From the NCBI RefSeq assembly GCF_001186125.1, contig NW_014040229.1, forward strand, positions 1-20,000: a stretch of DNA of 20,000 nt. The letters are read 5' to 3'. The DNA comes from Sphaeroforma arctica JP610 (taxonomy: Eukaryota > Opisthokonta > Ichthyosporea > Ichthyophonida). Positions 9,401 to 18,200 of the stretch are shown here, one piece after another (position 1 is the first letter of the stretch; each line of letters opens with the position of its first letter). The notes under the pieces were generated by a model, which was not told where the DNA came from, ran no database searches, and saw only the letters and a list, made by a program, of their open reading frames with translations. Made by a program: the position numbers and the translations under genes.

Positions 9401-12400
9401 ACACTCTCATGGTGGTTTATCCGATCACCTGTTTTTCAATCTGATTTGTTGCAATGTGCTCATGTCTTAAACGGTTAAAGACGCGGTTGCTTCAGAGTAG
9501 AGGCCCGGTCGGGACTATCGGGCGATATAAACTCTGATACATTATATACGCAATCTATCATCTATAATTCTCACCACAGACCGTGCACGTGGCGCCTATT
9601 CTGGGTACAACGTCCACTCGTAAAGTGGAAGGCACTATGTGGATCACCTTGAAGCCGAGGTACAACAAAGAAATTGCACCAGGTGGTGTGGCCGTGATCG
9701 ATCCCGCGACCAGTCCTCAATCGTCTGGCAGCAGGGCACAGTGTACCGGTTGGGGAGATCCTCACTACACAATGTTTGACGGCAAGAAGTTCGACCTTTA
9801 CGAACAGGTATGCACAATACTCACGTGATTTACTAGATTTAAAATGGCCGAGTGAATTTGTCGGGTGTTGATATGTGCGTTGTGCCCTCATCTTGTCAGT
9901 ACGGCTCACCGCGTGTCGAACGCGCAACAGATTCTAGCTGAACGCAAGTCTGGCGTATCTCTGATTTAAACGATTGGCTTGTTAGCGTCTGTTGCAGTAT
10001 ACTATAATGGAGTACGAGATTTTCGATTATATGCTCTGAGGCAACTTCCAGAATTTCCTGCTTCAATCATAGTACCACTTGTGGGCAATCCACTCAATCT
10101 TTGAACGCAATTGGCCATCCATATCGGTACTTCCCAATGGCTGAAGTGATTTTATGCTAATAAAGTCCACGTCGTACCTCATTTCAGGGTATGTTCACTC
10201 TTGCACGTGATTACACGGGAGACTTCGGCGTACAAACATATCTGATTCCATGCGATGAAATTGGTGCCAAAGTCACTTGCACATATCTTGGATTCTTGGT
10301 CTACAAGGGAACCAAAATTCAGTTCAGGATGAATCCGGGCGAATCCCACGCGGACATTTGGTGAGTGGTGTGGTGCGGTGTATTGTGGTGTTCAACATGC
10401 GTTGTTTTCAATTCCGAATGGGGAAAGGAAAGTATGGTAAAAACACCATATTATCCAATTATCGTCTTGGGGTATTTGAATCTATTCTATACCTTCGGAA
10501 GTGATGTACCGTCCCAATGTACTCATTTTATGCGTGTTCTCTATTTCCTTTGTGAATAGGGATCCCACAGTGTTCGTAGACATCCTTGAAGACAACAACA
10601 ACGGCGTATCCATGGTACGGAACAGCGATAACAATGTTGTGTTCAATCTTCCCAACGGAATGTCCGTCAAATGCACCACTGGATTTTATAGAAAGGAACG
10701 GCAAGATGGTGAGTCGAAAACTGTTATAGCGCCTGTCGATTGTCTGACGTTTCGTGAACATCTGAAACTAACACACATGGTACACGATGCGAAATTTGTA
10801 CGTACTAGAGTAGCTATCTCGTGAACGCTCAAAGTTTCTAGTTGCGTTGTGATGTTAACGTTCTAGCTAGTATCAATACAGGTTGGAATTTATTATTAAT
10901 AGAATAGGCTTACACAAATATCTGTCAGATGTCATTTTTATTCCACTTCAACTTACACGAGACACTGTGCATACTATTTCAGGCAATCACTGGAGATACC
11001 TCAATTTCTACATAGAGGCACCCACAACCATGTACGAAAAGCTCACCGGTATGTGTGGGCTTTTCGATGGATCGTCTGACGGAGAAACGACCAATCCTAG
11101 CGAGATCGCCGACGTAAGTTATAGTGTACTTTATTGACTGACACTACGTTTCCTCGCATTTTCAACACATTTAGTTCATCATGGTATTGACCAATGCTAA
11201 CAACTGATCAATGGTCCCACACGAAATGTGCGGGTGAGCTCTCATCTAACACACAAACCGTTAGCTCACTGTCAAGCTGACATGTGTTATCTGATGCCTA
11301 TGGCTGGTTCTGTCTCTTTTTAGAAAGTTTGAGGAGAAATACAATACAGTACGCCTCTGCCGTTATGTGTAGCTCCATATGTATGTTCTCGATGTGATCG
11401 TTTGTACGTTGATTGGTAGTCTTTCAAACTTCAGCATCTATGTTTTGCTTCACGGATACAGACACATAGACGCCGTACCAGCAACCGCACACACGTACTT
11501 ATACAATGAACTAATTCTTAGAAAAATGAATTGTATCACAGAAATGGCTTGTTACAGACGAATCGGAATGGATCATCTATGGGGATCAGCAGCCCATTTC
11601 CCCAACACCAACACCCCGACCCGACGACCCTACAGGTCCCACCAGCGGCTATACCCCACCAATCACTATGGATGCATTTGAATTCGCGGATGGTTGTAAC
11701 CCGAATACAGCGCCTAATGAACCCCTACCGTCATCGGGTTCAGGGGTATGTGACTGTTAGGAGGTGTATATGCGGTGCTTTCTTTTAGACAATTTGAATG
11801 ATCGTATATGCGCTGTTCTGCACGGCATATCCCGAGACATATCTCTTTCGCGGTATCTCATAAGCGTTCGAAGCCGCTAATCCACACGGGATGTTCTCGT
11901 CCTGTATCGCATGCAACATAGTGCCCTGTTTCATGTATCTTCATATGATGTATTTGTACCGTCCCCAGTCAGAGAAAAATATTTCGCATTCGGCGAACCT
12001 CTATGCAAACACAGATGCCAGTTTCGGTGTCGTGGTGCTGTTTGCTACCCGAATCCACTCATGTATTGATGTGATCTGACAGCCCTCGCCACTTCGCTCC
12101 CATTCTTTCTCTTTCCATCATTTTCTTTTCCCATCGTCAGTCTCCGATCACACCCAGAACACTGAACAGTACGTACGAGCCCATCGAGGACCCAGAGCCT
12201 ACCGACGAAGTTGTCAACGCGTGCAAAGATATTATTAACAGTGGAGTCTGCGAATCAATGTCGGATGATGATATTCTAGGGTTTGTTGAAGGCTGTGCGA
12301 TTGATACCACGCTTGCCGAGGTATGCAATTGGATAGGGTCATGACATTTAGGCTTTTTGAAGACAATTTTTTATACATGCTGTTGTATTCATTGCTAAAC

Positions 12401-13617
12401 GTGCAAGTGTCTGTATTATTAATATATGCCGAGAGTTGCATGATATAGAATTCGCTCGTAGTGGTATGTTACTTTATAGTGAGGTGCTTGGTGTGGTGAA
12501 CTGTGTAAATCAGAGGGTGCCTTTGGATTCTATGATCGTAACAGAAAAAGGGGGTCGTTGAGGGCAGTTATTTTGTGTTGAGGGCTTGATGTATTCAAAG
12601 GCGTGTGCTTGTGGGGGATACTGAATGTTCGTATATAGGATATGGTTCGATCAATTTTTCTTGGTCCGGTTGGCGACTTTGGTACGAATAATAAATAAAT
12701 AGCAAGCACCTGATAGGATTGTATCGTATATTTGGTTGCAATTGATAGAGACTCATACTCATCATTTAAATTTCTATTTTTTGAATGCAGCTGGATGTGC
12801 CACCCCCCGAAGCAGCGGAACCATTCTTAGAAGCGTGCTCATTCGAAGAGAAAAAGGATGCTTGCAACCAGTGTACATCGCTTCAGCAATGCGACATGGC
12901 CACTAATACCTGTGTGACTGTGGCATCCAGTTGTGGAGTTGGTTGTGGCGAAGCGAACGGGCACGGTACCTGTGATGAATCCAATAGCGTATGTGATTGC
13001 ACGGAGGATTATACGGGTATACACTGTGAATCCCCCCTAGAGCCCTGCAAGACTGACCCATGCTTGAACGGGGGAATTTGCTCGAATGAAGCGCTTCAAA
13101 CTACCTGCGAGTGTGTTGACGGCTACCAAGGTGTACGATGTGAGCAGTCTCCAGCATGCCAAAGCGCTGGGACGGATGAAAGTACAGGTAAAGTGTACAA
13201 GCTGGAAGTATATACGGAATGCATAGCTTAGTAAACTCATGCAGACATTATCAGCTGTGGACGTATGCTCACCATTATGAAACGGATAGTGATAGATATA
13301 AGGCGACCCTGCCTGCTGTAGGCGTACACTTGCTGCTTTTGACTCTATAGTGTATTGTTCAGAAGAAACCTACAGCAGCAAGGTGAGTCTATATACAAGA
13401 CATGTAAAGTGAATCGTCGGCATCAGCACAGTGAGATGCGTCGAGTGAGCGACAGGATCTACACCGTGCTGGAGATAAAGTTTTTCCCAGTAGATGCAAT
13501 AGAGTACCTCGTGCATATACACCAGTTTGTGACGAGCCAACGCGGACAGGACAATTCTTCCCGACGCTGCACGAATTTCAAAGTAAGGCCTCATGTACAC
13601 ATATTAGTATTTCATGA
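6414..13617 (+). CDS. Secreted PA14-VWD-EGF mosaic protein, 13 exons, 829 aa
   Basis: Exons: 6414-6692, 7056-7263, 8068-8225, 9017-9205, 9580-9807, 10188-10360, 10560-10708, 10983-11113, 11542-11745, 12141-12320, 12791-13187, 13351-13382, 13456-13617. Every junction is GT-AG and all phases close into one 829-residue frame. ATG 6414 is the first Met after an in-frame TAG; it opens a signal peptide (hydrophobic VYTLILVACV, likely cut near Ala24). Order: PA14 about 44-213, beta-sandwich-like 216-300, VWD 333-517, Pro/Thr linker 521-545, Cys-rich 555-675, EGF 681-712 and 719-750, Kazal-like tail 767-823. There is no transmembrane segment or GPI-type C-terminus, so the product is probably a secreted matrix or surface-associated protein; these modules usually bind glycans, calcium or protein partners. 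Domain calls are from motifs; the biological role is inference. A polyadenylation signal follows 58 bp after the stop. I do not recognise a named orthologue. Confidence 0.9.
6543..8225 (+). other. PA14 domain (exons 1-3)
   Basis: The module begins at RGVYAQYYPN (residue 44 on), a typical PA14 opening strand. Its core in exon 2 has APCDGEYKFRTSADDGAILT (residues 123-142), matching the family's G-x-Y-x-F-x-x-x-x-x-D-D-G-x-x-L signature with the Asp pair at 136-137. It closes in exon 3 with VMFEYFEGTG and VRLQW. In PA14 proteins of yeast adhesins the Asp pair coordinates calcium for glycan binding; whether that holds here is not shown. Two introns of about 363 and 804 bp split it; the second junction falls between FYTG and DKFTFTAG. 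Confidence 0.9.
9017..9741 (+). other. Beta-sandwich-like segment between PA14 and VWD
   Basis: Exon 4 and the first part of exon 5 encode about 115 residues. The stretch VLIFTPENWETPQ followed by TVHVAPI resembles the repeating TFTPxNWxxPQTVxV strand pattern of Calx-beta/Ig-like extracellular modules, and ARLSEKPLQTVYVDI resembles the strands before it. The segment is poor in Cys (one, in DKCVL). The family assignment is tentative. The 374-bp intron falls exactly between PQ and TV, inside the signature. Confidence 0.6.
9742..11577 (+). other. von Willebrand factor type D (VWD) domain, exons 5-9
   Basis: It starts with CTGWGDPHYTMFDGKKFDLY (residues 333-352), a clear VWD opening with the GDPHY-x-x-x-FDG calcium-binding motif, then GMFTLARD and GVQTYLIPC. 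It ends with MCGLFDG (residues 485-491), the family's usual CGxxxG strand, DGETTNPSEIAD and KWLVTD. Four introns interrupt it. In other proteins VWD modules mediate multimer assembly or adhesion. The start of exon 9 was set at 11542 because it is the only AG that keeps frame and gives the KW strand expected at the end of the domain. Confidence 0.9.
11578..12790 (+). other. Pro/Thr linker and Cys-containing segment (exons 9-10)
   Basis: Exon 9 continues into a PTPTPRPDD-type linker suited to O-glycosylation, then ADGCNPN. Exon 10 encodes an acidic stretch with EPIEDPEPTDE and a compact region with three Cys (ACKDI, GVCES, EGCAID). A small Cys-rich segment directly after a VWD is reminiscent of the C8 module that follows VWD in mucins and zonadhesin, but it is shorter and the Cys spacing is not diagnostic. 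The interval includes the two introns 11746-12140 and 12321-12790. Confidence 0.4.
12932..13141 (+). other. Two EGF-like modules (exon 11)
   Basis: EGF1 runs from Cys681 to Cys712 (ending VCDCTEDYTGIHC) and EGF2 from Cys719 to Cys750 (PCLNGGIC, then CECVDGYQGVRC). EGF2 has the classic six-Cys pattern with CxCxxGYxGxxC; EGF1 is slightly atypical, with an early CGVGC. Neither has the Asp-x-Asn/Asp-Glu start of a calcium-binding EGF. Both modules lie within a single exon, unlike the separately exon-encoded EGF modules common in animal genes. Another six-Cys stretch (about residues 649-674) precedes them in the same exon. Confidence 0.92.
13351..13617 (+). other. Kazal-like C-terminus (exons 12-13)
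   Basis: Exon 12 is only 32 bp (VYCSEETYSSK with split first codon) between introns of 163 and 73 bp. Exon 13 encodes RCNRVPRAYTPVCDEPTRTG, then FFPTLHEFQ and SKASC. The YxPVCxE...(Y/F)xxxxEFxxAxC pattern is like a Kazal inhibitor domain, but the expected Cys before EF is His815, so one disulphide would be missing. The stop at 13615-13617 was preferred over a possible GT donor at 13583 because reading through supplies the last Kazal-type Cys and the polyadenylation signal lies just beyond. Confidence 0.5.
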
Positions 13618-13674
13618 TCTGAAGCGATAGGATCCTGATTTTACGTAGGCAATTTTAATACTCCTCTATTTACA

Positions 13675-13680
13675 AATAAA
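13675..13680 (+). terminator. Polyadenylation signal AATAAA
   Basis: Canonical AATAAA 58 bp after the stop codon of the mosaic-protein gene, in AT-rich sequence. Its spacing supports the chosen last exon. Confidence 0.6.
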
Positions 13681-14160
13681 ATGACTCGACCTTCAAATCG
13701 ACAAGACAATATAGGCCATACTCAGTCGATACACCCACGCCGGTAGTTCAATTTAGTTATGAACGTGTATATGTACTGGTAAATATTAAAATCAGTCGAC
13801 GAATTTATCTGACGAGTTATCTGCCTGCCTGGATTGTTGTCAGGGAAGGTGAGTCAAATTTGAATATTTATTGAAACAGTAAGTGTTGCATCAAGTTGGG
13901 CATCTCATAGTTAGAGAACTAAGCTCACGATACCATGGCTGTGATTGGAATGGTGCTGCAGTTCTCTACATATGTGCTATAGAAAACAGTATATGAGGGC
14001 AATACACCCGACTACCAGTTCATTTTACATACTACAATTACTCTTGAATTGTCAACAACAGGTACGAGAAATCCATTTTCATTTAGGAGCAGCGAAAAAT
14101 TGTAGGATTCATGTAAAGTCTGAAAAATGAAAGTATGTCCAAAAAGTGCGAGTGTTAATA
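13681..14160. other. Intergenic, no gene recognised
   Basis: Part of the spacer between the two convergent genes. Short open frames only, with no conserved motif and no splice-consistent extension of the upstream gene that adds a recognisable domain. Confidence 0.55.
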
Positions 14161-14226
14161 GGCGGAATAGCTCAGTGGTTAAAACACTGAATTGTAATCT
14201 GTAGGCCCCGGTTCAGGCGAAATCGT
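14161..14226 (+). ncRNA. tRNA-derived SINE-like sequence (degenerate tRNA)
   Basis: GGCGGAATAGCTCAGTGGTT holds a good RNA polymerase III A box (TAGCTCAGTGG) at the tRNA-typical distance from the 5' end. CTGAATTGTAATCTG resembles an anticodon arm, and GGTTCAGGC at 14210-14218 is close to a B box. The D stem is broken, the T arm lacks its 3' half and no acceptor 3' strand pairs with GGCGGAA, so this is not a working tRNA gene. A tRNA-derived SINE head or tRNA pseudogene is the best reading. Body and tail limits are unclear; an A8 run follows at 14227-14234. Confidence 0.55.
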
Positions 14227-14290
14227 AAAAAAAAGGTCTATTCACAGGGGTTCACACTGCAGGTTGACGCCTGAGCTATCCTCGACCGGT
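14227..14290 (-). repeat. Inverted partner of the tRNA-like A box
   Basis: CTGAGCTAT at 14271-14279 is the exact inverse of ATAGCTCAG at 14167-14175. On the minus strand this side reads GGATAGCTCAGGCG, an A-box-like start, and runs into T8 at 14234-14227, which would serve as a pol III terminator. The arrangement looks like two tRNA-like heads facing each other about 100 bp apart. Transcription of either is inferred, not shown. Confidence 0.45.
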
Positions 14291-14342
14291 TGCTGGGCAG
14301 CCTGGGGCACAAAATTCGAGAAGGCTCGATAAATAAAAACGG

Positions 14343-14361
14343 GTCATAGCAAGACTATGAC
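14343..14361. repeat. Perfect 7-bp hairpin
   Basis: GTCATAG (14343-14349), loop CAAGA, CTATGAC (14355-14361). It follows an AATAAA-containing stretch downstream of the tRNA-like sequence. It could be part of the same SINE-like element; no T-run follows. Confidence 0.6.
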
Positions 14362-15162
14362 GTCAAGAGATCCGAAGATTAGAGCGGACGTCGCCATTGA
14401 GACCAACTGATGAAGGCCAGAAATGAGACAGACGAGTGGACGGACGACTGATATGCCGAAAAACCAAAAAGACAAAAGGCCAAAAAAAAGCTAAGTAAAG
14501 ACCAAAGGCCCGAAAGATAGATCGCAATAATTGTTCTGACCAATCACGAATTGTACACAACAAGAAGGAACACCATCGCTTTTTGGTTTTTCTTCGGACA
14601 TCGTTTTTGAAACGAACCACTTGCTTATCTTGTGCTAAAAAGCTTTTTATCTTGAAACGATCGTTTAGGCAAATGTGATATTTGCAATTTAAACGTATCC
14701 GATGCGTCCGAGCTTTAGGCCGAAAAAATTGCTTGACCAGTCTCGTAATATATACAGCAAGAGATGACAGAACAGTGTGCTTGACACCTTTCCTCAATGT
14801 AGTAATTTGATCATCGCTATCAATATATTTGTCATGAGGGTTTCGGCGGGTACACATTTATTCTGCGAGATATATACTAAAATGTAGAATGGCACGTCGA
14901 GAAAGTATACTCCCCTCACACAGCTTGAAGCTTTGTTTCATAATGAGTTCACCTGCTACCAGAGACAGTAATATTCACATGCAGATCCTCTCAGTAAAGG
15001 TTTATTCTATTTGGGGGTTGGGACGTCAACTTTCGCAATGCGAGGGTCTCACTTCACTCAGAAGGATTGTCTTGGTGAATAATAAAATCAACTACTACTG
15101 AACAAACCCTCGTCCAACAGAAATTTAGTGGCGAACGCTACTATTATTTGTTCGAAGGTCGT
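14362..15162. other. Convergent-gene spacer, no gene recognised
   Basis: The longest open frame here runs on the minus strand from 14857 to 14363 (164 codons, starting at an ATG). Its product is basic and Phe/Arg-rich with no motif I recognise. Part of the frame crosses an A/G-biased stretch (14458-14520), so it may be open by composition. No RNA gene was seen. Confidence 0.45.
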
Positions 15163-15168
15163 TTTATT
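15163..15168 (-). terminator. Polyadenylation signal of oligopeptidase B gene
   Basis: AATAAA on the minus strand, 74-79 bp past the TAA stop of the oligopeptidase B gene, within GGAAATAAAACG. Confidence 0.6.
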
Positions 15169-15241
15169 TCCATAGAACATTTTAAATTCTATCAGGTATT
15201 TATGTTATAATTTAGAGTTCTATTTTCTTAGTTCTCACAAT

Positions 15242-18200
15242 TTAGAACAAATCATGTACATTGTCATGATTTCCCCCACCTACATCGGTGTGAAAGAGGT
15301 CAAGGGATTTCAAAAAGAACGCGTTCTCATTGGCATGACCGGAGAAGTAGCCGTCTTCTCCAGCCGCACCGAAGTGTCCCGCATCCCAGTCAGTCTGTAG
15401 CAAACATGTGCTTGACCTACAGTATTCATCTTTTGTATCTTCCCTATAATCACTTGCACAATGCTCGGTCTCACCACTACCTAGATTTCCCGTCGAGGTA
15501 TATAGATTGTCGCCAGTTATCTTCGTAGAGTCACCTGGAATCGGATTTAGCCGAGAACCGTAATATTGCAAGGAGCGCAAATGCCTTAGTTTAGCCACCA
15601 TCTTCGCTGGGTGCCAGTACGGCACTCGATTATCTTTCATTGAACCTGAAATTAGAAATACAAGTCTTCACCAATTAAAGAGAATAATAATAGCCAAGTG
15701 TCGTAGTAATAAATTTTGAGAGCATTATCGCGTAGCTGGAACGTTTAAGATACAAATAAACATATAAAGTGGCCCTTTGGAAGTCAGTTCTTATGCCATT
15801 ATAGTCAGAAGTAAGACTGCGAACTGGTATCCAATGTACAATTTTACACAGTTTTTATTGAGAATCCAACCATGTAGAACAAACGTACATCCAAGTTATA
15901 GCTTAATAGGGGGCTTGCGGTTACGCTGAGAAGTATCGCGAGGAATGTGGACGATTTTTAATATTCGATTACGTATCAAGTGTCTTTATGATCACACCAA
16001 GTCACCCAAATTAAATCTCCTTATTCATTGATATACACACAATCATGCTGCCCATGCTCATCTATCGATCAGACACAGTCACACTCTCAAATTTACGAAG
16101 CAATGTGTACGAGCGTGTCTCTCGTATTGCTCATACCTGTGAATAGCATATCAGGCAGTTGGCTGTCAGTTGTGAGATTGTCGTACGGACAATACGTCTT
16201 GATATAGTCGTAGACTGCAACGCTGGTGGATGGGTCGCCCCACTCATCGTACTCGTGCACTGTCAAGGCCAATGTGTCATCCAGCATCGCTGTCAATACA
16301 TCTGTAAATGGGACCTAGCGTGTGCAGTCCAAGAACATTTGCGGAATTTGAAATGCTATAAACATAAAGTATACACTTTCAATAAATGCGCGAGGGGTAA
16401 TCGCTGTTGCCTCCACTGACGCTGAAGCGTCAATAATATTTCGATATCGAATGATGTAAGCAATCGGCGGATGTTTGGAGGTGATGTACACGAGCTCCTT
16501 ATGCACATGGTATACACACATACATGACCTCCGTCGCATGAATGGTAGTTTAATGGAAAGACACATTGCGCCGATCTGAGATATAGTATGGAAGTCGAGT
16601 GACAAAAAACCATCTTATGTCCAATTTAGCAAACTGGTTCTGAAGGCCTTATCCCAACAATTTCACAGCAGACTTTCAACATAGAATGGCCGGTTCAGAA
16701 AATGCAATTATACAGCAAATTCAAACCAAGCCTTCAGAACGGCACAATACAATGAATCAGAAATCATTTGAACTAAAAATACCTTGATAATAGAACACTG
16801 GTAATGATGCGCAATCATTTGACATACACACCGCACATTTCCCTAACAGCTCAATGGAGTGAGAAAATTTACTGGCTGACAAACACACATCGAATGATTT
16901 CAACACCACGATAACAAAGGCGTTTTGCATGTATCACAAAATATATAGCATACCTTCATGACAGCGCACTTGAACAGAAAGGGCGATCGAATCACAACAG
17001 CAGCAGCCAACAGTCCGCCAGCACTGGACCCGCGAATGGCAGTCAGCGACGCTTGGGAGACACCTGAACAATAAATCGTATGCGATGGCTGACTTAGTTG
17101 AAATGCAGGTCTCCAGTATTTATCAACCAGGGTTGTATTCAGGGCAAAATTTTCATGTGGTCGATAAATTAGAACAAGGGGACAGTGCGAACCCCTTGCT
17201 AGGTGCAGACAAGTATGTCCATTTTCGCGTCAAACAGGGTTCAAAGTGGAATTTCAGTCGCAACGCCTTCAGCTCGTTAGCCAACTTGGTTCACGAGTAC
17301 ACATAGATCAAAGAAATCCACACAGGGGACTTTTGCGTGACGAGAAAAACGTAAAAAACCTTAGAGAGTTCAGCATTACTGTAAAAGCTGATAGGTGGCC
17401 GTAGAGAATGATGAGGACTAGACTGCACTAATTAAAACAGTTGGTGATACAGGTTGTATCCAGTGCACGATAAATACACTGCACGCAAGCCAGTCTACGA
17501 AAAGGAGTCAGTCGGAGTCTTTAATGGATCTCCAATCACATGTGCAGGCAGCAATAGGTTCACGTCGCACAAACAAATACTCAGAAACACGACAATCGCG
17601 AACAGTTCTCATATTTACGCGTAGGCACGTATTCGAGGATCTGCAACAAATGTTCACACGTGTGGATAAGTCGGCTCACCTGCGGAGTGGAGATGCCGCA
17701 CACATGCCTCCATGTCCTCAAAGGATCTGTGCTTATTCATCAGTTTACCCATTCGATGCCACCGTTTGCCATGCTCTCCTGGATAATAATAGCCGCACGA
17801 TATCAAATGCAAAATTTGAAGTACTGCGTCGCGATTGTAGATTGCTGCCACGTGGAAACTACAGCACACACTAGGCGGTACTGGTGTACGTAGAAGGGTA
17901 CATTTCAATTGTTATGTTAAATGCGCGTTAATCCTGTCTGTGTTGCGCAGTATAGTCCGGGAGCTCTTATTTAGTCCACTATACTCACAGCACTTTAAAA
18001 ATGCGAACTTACCCCCACCGCGCACGTGGCACAAGGCGTATACAAAGCCCCTATTCAACATTGGGATACGTTCAGCTTTGTAGTCGGCGTCCAGTTTGTG
18101 CCCATACGCGCCGTAGCCCTGCACTATCAGGGGTGAAGGCGAACTCTGCTCCAGCACACCGCGTTTGGCGATCAAAGTCATAGGCACAGCCGTTCCATCC

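Noticed and set aside
13583-13940. A further splice from the GTAAGG at 13583 to downstream acceptors
   Set aside because: Candidate exons gave short tails without domain similarity. Reading through gives a Kazal-like Cys and a stop followed by AATAAA at suitable distance.
14161-14226. Functional tRNA gene
   Set aside because: The D stem does not pair, the anticodon arm is one base short or mismatched and the 3' acceptor strand is missing.
14363-14857. 164-codon minus-strand open frame as a gene
   Set aside because: No recognisable motif, no splice partners, and its length is partly explained by biased composition. Kept only as a note in the spacer.
16291-16310. Acceptor at 16302-16303 for the oligopeptidase B exon
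   Set aside because: It gives the wrong phase and loses VPFTD. The acceptor at 16315-16316 restores both.
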